64,000 nt of DNA from Chaenocephalus aceratus (Eukaryota; Chordata; Actinopteri; Perciformes; Channichthyidae), in contig CM043801.1 of NCBI GenBank assembly GCA_023974075.1, positions 23,045,236-23,109,235 on the forward strand, given 5' to 3'. The notes below the pieces were generated by a model, which was given only the letters and a program-made list of their open reading frames with translations, had not been told where the DNA came from and did not search any database. How positions within the stretch are numbered: position 1 is the first letter of the stretch; each line of letters starts with the position of its first letter. Positions 1 through 10,323 of this stretch are shown piece by piece. The position numbers and the translations under genes are program-made.

Positions 1-500
1 CTGTGTCAAGTGTGTGAGCAACCTCTAGGTGTATGGCTCGGGTAGTCATACATGTAAACAATACTCCATATCTTTTAACGATGCTGCGACCTCTTTTGAC
101 CTCTATAGGCCCAAAATAATCCACACCTACATTGGTGAAGGGTGGTTTGTTTGGAAGCAGTCTGTCTGAAGGTAAATCTGCCATCTTTTGTCCGTGACTC
201 TTTGCCTGTAATCTTTTGCATGTCACACACCTAGACAGGATTTTTCTTACTGCTGAATTTGCAGCAGGAATCCAAAATCTCTGGCGCAGACGGGAAAGCA
301 TGTAGTTTCTTCCTGAATGTCCGACTCTTTCGTGTATATCTTGCAGAAGCAGCGTTGTAGGATGCATGTTGTTGGGCATGATTATGGGGTGCTTTGATTC
401 TTCGGGCATAGCAGATTTACTGAGTCGACCTCCAACTCTCAGAACGCCTTCCAGCAGCACTGGGTCTAGTCTCTGAATGGGACTATTACCTTTGACCAGT
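1..500 (-). pseudogene. BEL/Pao integrase, N-terminal part (cut by window edge)
   Basis: The minus-strand translation continues from the RNase H region in a different frame. It shows an HHCC zinc-binding module (H and H in IHERVGHSG, C and C in CVTCKRL) followed by VGVDYFGPIEV, the start of the DDE integrase core with its first catalytic Asp, as in BEL/Pao elements. The remaining catalytic residues lie beyond base 1. A one-base frameshift with stop codons near 486-500 separates it from the upstream RT/RNase H frame, so the polyprotein would stop before integrase. Confidence 0.8.
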
Positions 501-2063
501 GTTTTTTAGAGCAGAAATCTCTGCCGGGAAACTGCGGCGTTGACAGTAGCGGACGATTTCCATCTCAGATTCGTTTAAGTCCTCCACAGTAAGGAGCCCC
601 ATGCTTAAGGTGCCTTTATACTGCTGCGTTTTCGTTTTGGCCCTTTGCCCGTTTGAATCTTCGTCGTCTTTGTGGATACGCACCTCCAATTCTTGACGTC
701 TTTTACCTAGAATCAGGAGACCTTTTCTTAGTCTGAGCATCCATGCGATGGCTCTTTTCAGACGATACCAGCTTGAATAGTAGTGCATTAGCTTGTCCAA
801 TGCGTCCATGCCTTCAACAACGTCTATACGGTGCATGAAGACAGGTTTTCTCACCTCATTGTCCTCCTCAGGGAGTTTCACACTGTCCTGTTTTTCAGGC
901 CATTTGTAGTCTGGGTCTTTTAGGATCGCTGGTCCTTCTATCCAACTCTGTCTGGCCACAAACTGCTCTGCTGTGATACCACGAGAGGCACAGTCAGCTG
1001 GATTTTCTGCGGTGTTGATGTACCTCCATTGATCCACCTTTGTTTCTTCATGTATTACAGCAACCCTATTGGCCACGAAGGTCTTTAGACGTAGGGCCTC
1101 ATTTGCTATGTACTTCAAGACTGCAGTACTGTCGACCCAAAACACTGATTCTTGTAGTTCTAACTGGAGCTCCTTTCTGAGCAGTCTGTCCATCTTTACA
1201 GCTAGTACAGCAGCAGTTAACTCCATACGTGGGATGGTAGTTTGCTTTAGTGGGGCGACCCTTGCCTTTCCCATCATAAAGGCACAATGCACAAGACCTT
1301 CCTTGTTTTTCAGCTTCAGGAATGACACCGATCCATAACCACTCTCACTGGCATCTGAGAAGTGGTGTAGCTGTGCAGTAGCAATACTTCCAAATCCCTC
1401 AGGCTTGATGCACCTCCTAACTAAAAAGTTGGAAAGCTGTGGTAGTTGGCTTAACCAGGTGCTCCAGTATTGTGCAAGCCCATCAGGAATGTCCTCATCC
1501 CATCTAAGCTTTTCCTTGCATAGTTGCTGGAGAAAGATCTTAGCTGGGAGCACAACTGGGGCAAGGAATCCTAGTGGGTCATAGATGGAGCTTACCACTG
1601 ACAACACTCCTCTTCTTGTGGCTGCTCTCAGGCTGATGTTGACTCTGAACTTGAATGAATCTGATTCTATGCACCAAAGGACACCGAGTGCTCTTTCGAC
1701 AGGCAGGGCCTCTTTGGCCAGATCTAGGTCTTTTACTTCCTTGGCTCTTTCACTCTCTGGAATAGTTTTCAAGAGGGCTCGGCTATTGCTTGTCCATTTG
1801 GTAAGGTGAAAGCCTCCTGAGGTGCACAAGGACATGAGGTCTTTGCTCAGGGCAATGGCTTCAGAGTCACTACTGACCGACTTTAAACAGTCATCAACGT
1901 AGAAGTTCCTCAGAACTGTCTCTACGGCCTGAGTTGATGCCGCAGTCCTGTTTTCTTCTGCTGCTCTTCTTAAGGCAAAGTTAGCACAGCTGGCAGACGA
2001 GGTGGCGCCCGAAAATGTGTACAACCATTTTGTAATCAACCATTTCTTGTGTGAGGTCTCCAT
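486..2063 (-). pseudogene. BEL/Pao pol: RT second half and Pao/RNase H region
   Basis: This frame begins inside the RT palm and carries the active-site motif as FYVDDCL, followed by the Pao-type region (peptidase_A17 family in older databases) and an RNase H-like segment with FSDASESGYG and WVDSTAVL. It is the direct continuation of the 1981-4332 frame: the last residues of that frame and the first of this one encode the same place in the palm, shifted by one base near 2007-2017. It ends at a stop (486) just before integrase. The upstream start codon is an artefact of the frameshift. Confidence 0.82.
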
Positions 2064-4332
2064 TAGGCCACCACAAAAAGCGTAGGAGGTCTGTATCCTC
2101 TTCTGGGACTCTGACTTGGTGGTACATGGCTTCTATGTCTGCCATCATTGCAACATGCTCTTGTCTAAAACGTGTCAGGACTCCGATGAGGGAGCTTGTA
2201 AGGTCAGGACCCTGAAGCAATTCGTTATTGATTGAAGTTCCATGGAAACTTGCGGCACAGTCAAAGACTACCCGGAGTTTTTTCTTTTGTGGGTGGTACA
2301 CACCATGGTGTGGGATATACCACACTCTGTCGTCTTGCTGGCTCAGTTGTGTCTCTGGCACCTTGACTACATATCCCTTGTTTAGCAGGTCACTAATACA
2401 GTCTGTGTATTCCTGGTGGAATTCTGGTTTTTTGGTGAGTCTCTTCTTTAGGTTAATTGCTCTCTGCACTGCAGCATACTTATTGTTTGGCAAGCTGACC
2501 AATGATGTCTTTGTAGGTAGATTGATGTAATAATGTCCTTCCATATGGTGGATTGAGCTGGACACAGAGCTGATGAATTTGTTGTCTTCTCGTGACATTT
2601 CCAGTTTGTCGCTGTAGCAATGCTCAGGAAAGTCTGCATTGTATTGCTGTATGAGTAGCCTTTCCACAGTCTCTACTGCAATCCGGTTGATTGTGACTTG
2701 GTGCTGCTCACCGTCCTCTGGCTCACTGCCTTGTTCTTTAAGTGGGCCGTTAATAGTCCAGCCAAGGACCGTCTTTACGGCATATGGGCCGTTGTTCTGA
2801 CTATGAATGACTTTCCACGGCTCGAAAGCTTCATACACGTCATTTCCAATTAGGAGTCCTATCTCAGCAGCGATGCACGGCAGCTCTACTTCCTGAAGGT
2901 GTGGCCATTTTTCAATATCTTTCTGAAGAGGAATATGGTCCTTTGTTACTGGGATGCTCTTTTGCGTGAACACCTTTTTTAAGCTGATAAACTTATCTTC
3001 TTTGATTCCACAGACCTCCAAATCTCTCAGAAGAGAACTTTTCACTTGTTTGGTTGAGCTCATTGTTGTTAGGACAAGCTGCGCTCCTTTTCCCTGCAGG
3101 TTTAGCTGCCTTGCTAAAGAGTCTGTGCAAAATGTTGCCGAGCTCCCAGGGTCCACGAAGGCGTAGGTTTTCACAAGCTTGCTTCCTTTCTTTGCTTTGA
3201 TGTAGACTGGAAGAATAGCAAGAACATATCTATCTCCGGCCCCTTCACAGGTAGTAGTCTCCTGGTTTAAGCTCACCAGTGCACTTGAAACTGCTGTGTT
3301 GTCTGACCTGGCCACCTTTTGGCTTTCTGCACATGCATAATTGGAAACATTGTCTTTTTTGTGAATGTGCAGCAAGCTTGGGTGTCTTTCTGAACATGTT
3401 TGGCATGTCATTCTCTTTTTGCAGTCTTTACTCACGTGCCCTTTAACTAGGCATCCAAAACATAGTCCAGATTTCCATATAAAATCCACCTTGTCTTTAT
3501 GAGGTTTTTCTGCAATCTGATGGCACTCCAATAGTGTGTGGTCCTTTTTGCAGAACAAACATGGCTTCATGAAGGCAACATTACTTGACGTCCTGCTATT
3601 TACTGTCAGTGGTTTGCAATTATCTTCCTCTGTTGATGTGGCCACACTGGTTGCAAATATGCTTCCTTTAATCCTTTCACTCCTGGTATTTTTCTCCATT
3701 TGTAAAACGTTCCTGCTTTTCGCTTCGGCAGCAGATCCCTGCAGGTCACCAAAGAGAGGGTCAGCCAGGATTTTGGCTTGTTCATCCACAAAGTCGACCA
3801 AGTCTTTGAATCTCACTCTTCTCTGGCTCCTTTCTTGGATCTTGAATGCCAGCACCTTCCATCTTTCTATGAATTTATAGGGTAACTTCGAGACGATAAC
3901 TCTCATATTTGTAGGGTTATCCAGCTCCTCCATATAATTCACATCCTCCAGGGCGTTTCTGCAATTTAAAAGGAATAGGGAAAACTTGTTGAGTGCTTGT
4001 GAGTCCTCTGGTTTTATTTGCGGCCATTTTAGCACCTTTTCCATCAAAGCGGTGGCAATCTTCAGTGGGTTGCCGTAGCAGTCTTCCAACATGTCCATGG
4101 CTCTCTGAAAACCACGGTCGGGGGGCATATGCTGGCAGCTTTTTACAATGTCTTTGGGATCACCTCTTGTATACTGTTCCAGGAAGTACATCTTATCTGC
4201 AGCATTGTCTGTTCTGGAGCTGACTGTGTGTTGGAATGCCTTAAGAAAAGATCTGAAGTCGAGTAAGTCACCATAAAAACCAGGAATATCACGTTGTGGG
4301 AGAAGGGCAAGCTGCTGATGTTTCACAAGCAT
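1981..4332 (-). pseudogene. BEL/Pao pol: DUF1759 region, zinc knuckles, protease, RT first half
   Basis: About 780 residues. The N-terminal third matches the DUF1759 type (gag-like) by its FYGDLLDFRSFLKAF start and LDNPTNMRVIVSKLP. Cys/His knuckles follow (CLFCKKDHTLLECH and CFGCLVKGHVSKDC). A DUF1758-type aspartic protease comes next, where the catalytic region reads FVDPGSSATF, that is D-P-G rather than the usual D-S/T-G. The RT begins around residue 640 with RVVFDCAASFHG and MMADIEAMYHQVRV. The frame then shifts near 2007-2017 and the last residues are out of frame. It lies in the same frame as the gag ORF upstream, separated by one TGA. Confidence 0.85.
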
Positions 4333-4392
4333 TTCTGTTATATCAGTCTGCTTCTTGATTACTTTGCATATGTCATTTTCATAGTCACTTTG

Positions 4393-5274
4393 TCACTGAT
4401 GTGCCCCACTGGCTAATGTACTTGAGTCCAGAGCCTTTGGTGCTTTAGGTCTAGCTCCAGGTGCTGAAATAGACTTATCTGATGGGTTTACATGACTGCT
4501 TGGGATTAGTGGATAGCTGTGTCCCGCTTGCTCTTGTGTGTCTTCTTTCTGCCGTGTGTTTGCATTGTCCAAATACGTGTTCATTGCATCACTCTTATCC
4601 TGTGCGTCATACTGTTCATACATTTTAATTTTAGCATTTGACACTGCTAAAGCTGTTTTCATTTTCAGCTCTTCTTTCTCAGCCCGAAGATGTGCCTTCT
4701 TAACTGCCAAGGCTTGACTTTGCTTTAGCGAGGCAGCCTTGGCTTCCAAAGCTGCACGCTTTACTTCCTCTCTTAATCGTGCTGAGGATGCTGTTGAAGC
4801 AGATGAAGCCCTGCTAGCTCTACTGGATCTTGACACCACAGATACACTGTCCAAATTAGAAACCTCATCAATGCAGGCTTGTGGTATTTCTTTGCAATGC
4901 TCCTCACAATTAATCCACACATCAGATTCTTTAATAAAGTCCTGAAACCTCTGAGATTTAGGCTCAAACCAGCTCTCTTGATCATGGCTCTTTTCTTCTT
5001 CGTCCATAAAAAGCACAACTGAGCAGTTACAGTCTTTAAACTCTTCAAAGATTACCTTGAAAAGTCTCATCTTTGAGATAACTTCCATCAAGTTACAGGT
5101 GTTACCCATTAAAAGCTCAACTTCATTCATTTTGGCAGTGAGTTGTCTTAATTTACCTCTCCTTGCATTGATGCAGAGCTGTAGCCGCTGCTCCATGGCC
5201 TTTTCTGTTGGTTTTGCTGCCCTCTTGTGGGCGTCGACCGTAAACGCACCCTCAGTGGCGCTGTCCTCCGACAT
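4393..5274 (-). pseudogene. BEL/Pao gag-like N-terminal ORF
   Basis: 293 residues from ATG at 5272-5274. It is highly charged, with a Ser/Ala-rich low-complexity stretch near residues 150-170 and a long Ala/Lys/Glu-rich helical region (about 165-225) likely to be coiled coil, as in the N-terminal part of fish BEL/Pao polyproteins. It ends at TGA (4393-4395), but the same frame continues open into the 1981-4332 ORF. The stop therefore lies inside what is one polyprotein in related elements. Whether it is a disabling mutation or a read-through stop cannot be told from one copy; the other breaks in this element favour decay. Confidence 0.7.
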
Positions 5275-5890
5275 TATTCAGCTGGTTTGGCTGAACAAAA
5301 GACAACAGCTGTTTTACCAAGTGGCTCGAACTCCAACGGAAAGGCATGCAGAGTAGCGTGACAGCCTGTAGTCCATGTTGGCGGTAGAGGATAATCCAAA
5401 TGGTCCTTTGCTCAAGCACGATCAGATACACTTCGTTTCTGCCGCGGCTCCAGTAGCGACGATCAGATCCACATCCGACAATTCCAGTGATTGTAAGTTC
5501 CTACACGCTAGTAATCCTCACGACGTTGTCGGAAGTTTTTGACTTTTGTAGTGGCCAATTGTCCAAAGAAATCCATGTTCAAAGGCCACTTAGTCTAGGA
5601 GGCGAGCTCGAGTATTGACTCGCGTATATTCAAAAACTCAGATACCTTGCTCGTTCCATTCTGGTGCTTTATTGAGAGGTTCAATAGATCAGCTGGCGGC
5701 CCACTGCCGACGTGCAACATTTGCACGGTATTTAAACAAATAAACAAACAAGATCCATTGGTCATACGGATGTGTGCGGTCAAAAACTTTTTCCAACTGC
5801 CTCTCTAGACTTCCTGCTGTGTCATGCAGGCAGCGTCATTTATACCTGAGCACGCCCCTACTATTGCTTTGTATAAATAATAACAACACA
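5275..5890 (-). repeat. Probable BEL/Pao 5' LTR and leader
   Basis: No ORF. On the minus strand the segment starts with TGTGTTGTTATT near 5890 and has a TATA-like GGTATAAATG near 5838-5847, both consistent with an LTR promoter, and it leads directly into gag at 5274. The inner LTR boundary and primer-binding site could not be fixed because the partner LTR is outside the window. Confidence 0.45.
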
Positions 5891-5976
5891 TAAACTAGAG
5901 CCGTCCATAAGCAAGATGACACGTTACAAAAACAGTATAATAATAATTCATAGTTAATCAGCTCATTTAAGTTAAA
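5891..5976. other. Short AT-rich gap between two retroelements
   Basis: AT-rich sequence between the BEL/Pao element and the truncated Gypsy element. No gene or clear repeat signature was seen. Confidence 0.4.
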
Positions 5977-6810
5977 TTAAAGAATATTCAATTGGCTCAC
6001 AAAACCATAATTAATTACCAAAATAAATGTGCCTAAATGGCTCTTACAGCGTCTGTAATATGATGCCAGGCCCACAAACTGACGTACTTCAGAGATATTA
6101 CGAGGCGTAGGCCACTCTGCCATTTTCTTCACCTTCTCTGGATCAGTAGACACACCCTGGGCTGAGACAATGTGGCCAAGGTAACCCACCTTCTTCCGGA
6201 AAAGGCAGCACTTTGACGGTTTCAGCTTCAGGTTAGCTCCTCGTAGCCTGGCGAACACTTCACTGAGCCGGCTTAGCATTTCGGAACCGTCCCGCCCCAG
6301 GACGATGATGTCATCGAGATACACCAAGCAGGTCTCCCACTGCAATCCCGCTAATACTCTGTCCATTAGCCTCTGAAACGTGGCCGGTGCATTGCAAAGT
6401 CCAAAGGGCATGACGTTCCATTCAAATAGCCCCTTGCGAGTGCAGAAAGCTGCGGCTTTGCGGGCCCTTGGTGTCAATTCCACCTGCCAGTAGCCTGAAG
6501 TCAAGTCTAGTGTACTGAAGTACCTGGCAGTGGACAGTGTGTCCAGAGTGTCCTGAATACGTGGCAGGGGATAGGCATCTTTAATAGTCCTTTCGTTAAG
6601 GGGTCTGTAATCCACACATAATCGCGGGCTTTGGTCTTTCTTCCTCACCATGACGATAGGTGCAGCCCAGCTGCTGTTGCTGGGACGAGCTACACCAGAC
6701 TCCAGGCTCTGCTGTACCTGTAGATCTGCAGCAATCTGTTTGTCTCTGGCCATTCTGCGTGGCGGCTGCTTCACAGGCTGCCCAGGAGTAGTCTGTATGT
6801 CGTGCTGCAC
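5977..6810 (-). pseudogene. Gypsy reverse transcriptase fragment
   Basis: About 255 residues of a Ty3/Gypsy RT, followed by about 22 unrelated residues from flanking DNA. Visible motifs: LCVDYRPLNERT, FSTLDLTSGYWQV (first catalytic Asp), FGLCNAPATFQRLM, and the active site VYLDDIIV. The thumb/connection begins with VGYLGHIVSAQGVSTDP and ends at SYYRRC. The displayed start is a GTG one base past the gag stop; the RT frame is in fact open further upstream, over the last 17 codons of the gag frame, which shows that the gag-protease frame is the one displaced by the indel near 6860. Confidence 0.85.
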
Positions 6811-8591
6811 TAAGCTGGTGCGGCCAAGGTCAGTGGGCCCGGTGGAGAAGACATCACCGAACCTAGCACGTGAGCTAGCCCGGCTCTGTCCTCCTCAGAC
6901 AGGTGAGCACAGCTCTCTGCATACATGTCCTGTAGATGACTGGGCACAGATATAACAGGAAAGTCATTGGGGTCTGATGTTACTGGGGACTTGGTCGGAT
7001 GGAGATCCACTTCTCCCAACACCTCAGCTGGCTGAAGAACTCCGACCACCACCCCTCTCTTCAGAGTAACAGATGCAGGACCAGGATTGTAAATCCGCAT
7101 GGGAATGTTGGAGGAATGCCGGGTGTGTACAACAACGCGAGCTGCCAGGACGTGCTGTCTCTCAATGAAGCCTTTAGTGGGGGTCAGCATCATATCTTTA
7201 TTAACAGCAGAGCGAAGGCGGGCAGTACCAGGCACCACATACTCACACCCCGACTCTAATACTGTTGTGCGGGATACCCTGACGAGGTGCACTTCAGGCT
7301 GTCTGCTGGGTTTTGAGCGAGGCACTCTCTCACCGAAGAGGGTGATTTCCCTGCGAGCATAGTCCAAGTGAGCATGTGACTGCAGCAGAAAAGGGTGCCC
7401 CAGGATAACCTCTGTATTTTCAGCTGTGTCTGCCATAATAAAGTTCACATTGGTTACCTTGCTTCCGGCTTGAACAGGCAGGTTGACTTCTCCTCGGACA
7501 GCGATGCCCTCAGGACCGATGCCTTGTAACACTTGTACGATGGATGGCTGGATTTGAGGCCTCGATTCAACAGGAATGGCGTTGAAGTGGCGGAGGGGGA
7601 GTACATTCCTCCGAGCGCCAGAGTCGAGCAGAGCACACAGTTCATGTCCCTGTATCAGTATCCGGATACTCATGTCATCATCAGAGCCTTTATTGCATGT
7701 GACCACCGTACCTGAGTCAGGAGCTGGAGTGTTATTAGGTGCATGCTGTTTGCGTTTTCGGGAAGAGGGACAGTTCCTTTGTATGTGCCCCACACCAGAG
7801 CAGTTGTGGCAGATGACTTCTCTAGAGTTCATTTGTACAGGTTTAGCTCTGTTAGGCGACCACTGCTGGTTAAATCTCGGTGCTTTACTCTGGGTGCTAG
7901 CGGGTTCCGCAGCCCACTCTTCAGCCACCCCGAAAGCCTTCATACAGGCGGAAACATTAGCATTTTCGTGCACCATAGCTGCCCTGGGTCTCCGCTCTGC
8001 AGCATTGCGATAACCAGACTGCATTAGCTGTGTGACGGCTCTGGCAGCTCGTCTGGTGGCTTCATACCTGTGGGCTATCTCGTAGGCTCTAGCCAAGGTG
8101 CGCGGCTTATCCTCCAGTAGTCTTTGGATCACTTCTGCATCGGCAAGGGCGTTGGTGAAAATCTCCACACTGATGACGTCCTGCTCCGACTCATTACGGT
8201 CAGCATACACAATTGAAACTTTTTCATAGATGTCGTCTCTTAACAGGTGCAGGGCCTCTCCCGGTCCTCTGACTCTCTGTCTCAGTTCAATGCCTATGGC
8301 AGCAGCATGCTCTGAACACGGTCCGTAGGCCGCCTCAATCTCATTCACCATCCGCTGATAACTCCAGCGAGCAGATCTGGGGTTCTTGTGGATGATGGCA
8401 GCAGCGGGTCCAGTCAAGCTGAATCTGAGATGCACAGCCATAGTCCTCTCTGACCAGTGGTTAGCCTCAGCACATCCTTCAAAATGGAAGAGGAATCCTC
8501 TCCATGAGCCAGCCCCATCAAACTGGCTTGGGCGTAATGTTGGTATTCTCTCTCTGTGTCCACGGTGTTCATCTTCATCACTTGTGTCCAT
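6810..8591 (-). pseudogene. Gypsy gag and protease
   Basis: 593 residues from ATG at 8589-8591. Residues 1-200 are a gag capsid-like domain (FDGAGSWRGFLFHFEGCAE at the start). A CCHC knuckle CHNCSGVGHIQRNC lies near 260, and an aspartic protease with ALLDSGARRNVLPL near 320. The C-terminal part is the protease-RT linker. The last codons, up to the TAG at 6810-6812, are out of frame after an indel near 6860. The RT frame follows with a one-base overlap. Length and order are usual for vertebrate Gypsy gag-pro. Confidence 0.82.
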
Positions 8592-8998
8592 ATAGTCCTC
8601 TCTGTGTGCTGCACGAGCTGCGTGGTTCAGACCAAGCTCTCCTCATGTTAGGCTGATCACACTCACACTGGCCAGGTGCGGTCCCACAGTGCACAGCTGA
8701 GCATGTGTGAGCTTGTACTTTACAAGGCAGTGTGGCAGGCTGCTGCATACAGGGTGTTAATGGTGACACCCTGTATGCTGAAGGCACTGTGAATGAGCTG
8801 AGTAACTTGGACCTTACTTCGACCAGCCTCATCAATATTCACACAGAATGGATTAGAGCTTTTCCGTGGGCTTTTTCCGTTAGCTGCATCAGCTTGTCTC
8901 AGTCTGTGATTAGCATTAGCGTTAGCTCCGAACGCTGCCATTAAATCCATTCCACTCTTCTCCCCCGTAGAAAAAAAAAATCTCGGACGTGCCCCCAA
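8592..8998 (-). other. Gypsy leader with primer-binding site
   Basis: Untranslated leader between LTR and gag. Next to the LTR, the minus strand reads TTGGGGGCACGTCCGAGAT (about 8980-8998). This resembles the tRNA-Pro primer-binding site used by many vertebrate retroelements, with a few mismatches; tRNA identity is inferred. A perfect 13-bp-arm hairpin lies at 8745-8778. Confidence 0.55.
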
Positions 8999-9375
8999 TG
9001 TTACCTTTTTACTATTAACGGTATCTCGGCACCGAAACCGTAGTTCGAATACACACCGGTGGTTTCTGACTTGGCTCATTGTCAGCCGGTAACCAGCTGC
9101 CCAGACATTTCGAGGGGAAAGAGGATGGAAACGAGGCGTTCGGGTGCCGTGGGAAGAACCTCCGTTTATTCACGTTCTTCAAGCTATATTGACACTGTAT
9201 TACATACATACAGACTAGATACTATTCCTTTTCTGACCACTTTCTCTATACTTTCGTCTCTCTCTCCATAACTCCGCACTTCGCCTTGGCCATCACATTT
9301 CACACACACAGAGACTCCAAAACCCACAACCCCTTGCGGCTGCTACTCTTAAAGTGACAGGCCAAGCCTGTAACA
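8999..9375 (-). repeat. Gypsy LTR, 377 bp, TG...CA
   Basis: On the plus strand it begins TGTTACC at 8999 and ends CCTGTAACA at 9375, so both strands start with TG and end with CA. On the minus strand its 3' end abuts the candidate primer-binding site, which fixes the inner boundary. The partner LTR was not found because the element is truncated. Confidence 0.7.
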
Positions 9376-9609
9376 CCAGTCAACTCGTTTTTCTTTTTGT
9401 AGTCCTCGCTGTTCGCGTCCGGATATCGCCATCGTAACCACAACCTCACACACTGGTACTGAATGTGCATCAAAGTGTTCCTATCCGGCCAAATATACCA
9501 AAAGATTTATGTAAACGACAGAAGAAGCGATCGAAATGTGTATTTCAGTCGAAGGCCACGCCTCCACATCTGTCAACCAGTTGATCGGGGAACCAGTTAA
9601 ACCGGAACA

Positions 9610-9697
9610 CCGGTCAGCTAAGCTAGCTCGCTAAGTTCATAGCCAAGAAGGGCATCACTTTTCTTTTGGAGTAAAGGACAAGGAAACTACAACACCA
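9610..9697 (+). pseudogene. eif4g1: Duplicate of eif4g1 exon 1 / promoter-proximal sequence
   Basis: These 88 bases match 51223-51311, at the non-coding first exon of the intact eif4g1 gene, with one single-base gap and one mismatch. It has the same orientation as both eif4g1 copies in the window. To its right the match stops where a repeat begins. It is the expected 5' end for the truncated eif4g1 copy whose exons lie at 28375-35960, with only mobile DNA and simple repeat between them. That it belongs to that copy is inference; a dispersed repeat present at both places is the alternative. Confidence 0.6.
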
Positions 9698-9976
9698 GCA
9701 GGGTTGCCAACTCTCACGCATCTGGCGTGTGACACACGCTTTCACTCACAATCTCACGCTCTCACGCTGCCCAAACTATTCTCACGCCAAAACAAGAATA
9801 CCGAAGACTAGAAACGGTTTTGAAAACTGTTGTCACGTAGTGATCGTCCTCTCAATAGAACATCTTTGATAATGTCTCCTGGCCAATCAGAATCACGATA
9901 ACGGCGTGGTGTTGTTGCAGGAAGTCCCGACGGAGAATACTTTTGCTGTAGTACATATAGGCCTACATCGATACAA

Positions 9977-10008
9977 CATTACGTGTTGATAGAAATCAAC
10001 ACGTAATG
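9977..10008. repeat. Hairpin, 14-bp perfect arms
   Basis: CATTACGTGTTGAT and its exact reverse complement are separated by AGAA. Function unknown; probably part of a small repeat. Confidence 0.6.
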
Positions 10009-10133
10009 AAATAAGACCCCACGGTTTGATGATTGATAGGTGTGTGGGCTGTCTTTCATTTTAACACACGGAACAATGGGGGAGATCCTACGGAGCCCCT
10101 AAAGGGACATGGAAAAAAAAAAAAGAGAGAGAC

Positions 10134-10192
10134 AAAAAAAAATAAAGTCAGGATAACGGTATATATCCGTTATCCTGACTTTATTTTTTTTT
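10134..10192. repeat. Palindrome, 26-bp arms ending in A9/T9
   Basis: The left arm 10134-10159 (A9 then TAAAGTCAGGATAACGG) pairs perfectly with 10167-10192 around a 7-base TA loop. It looks like a snap-back or MITE-like structure. Confidence 0.65.
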
Positions 10193-10323
10193 GAGAAAGT
10201 TACCGATGTACCAAGGAGGAAGTGGAACACGAGACAACCATTTCATTGCAGACTTTTATGTTTACGTGGGGAAATGACAGTGCATACATTATTTGAGATA
10301 TATTTTGAAGTCAGACTTAATTG

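Larger units (their letters stand above)
1..5890 (-). mobile_element. BEL/Pao LTR retrotransposon, 5' part, degenerate
   Basis: Read on the minus strand, this holds, in order, a probable LTR/leader, gag-like protein, DUF1759-like region, zinc knuckles, aspartic protease, reverse transcriptase, Pao-type RT/RNase H region and the start of integrase, which is the domain order of BEL/Pao elements. The window begins inside integrase, so the 3' end and 3' LTR are off the left edge. The reading frame is broken by a TGA between gag and pol (4393-4395), a frameshift near 2007-2017 and another near 490-500. It is therefore not autonomous as read. I cannot date it because only one LTR could be present. 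Confidence 0.9.
6046..9375 (-). mobile_element. Ty3/Gypsy retrotransposon truncated after reverse transcriptase
   Basis: Minus strand, in order: LTR (8999-9375), primer-binding site, leader, gag with zinc knuckle, protease, and RT. The match to Gypsy pol stops abruptly near 6046 after the end of the RT domain (SYYRRC). RNase H, integrase and the 3' LTR are absent, and unrelated AT-rich sequence follows. A one-base frameshift near 6860 separates gag-protease from RT. It is a dead, 3'-truncated copy. Confidence 0.85.
9376..10323. other. Non-coding interval with eif4g1 remnant and hairpins
   Basis: No credible ORF. It holds the 88-bp duplicate of the eif4g1 exon 1 region (9610-9697), then a segment beginning near 9699 with alternating CTCACGC motifs that looks like an interspersed repeat, and two hairpins (9977-10008 and 10134-10192). 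Confidence 0.5.
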
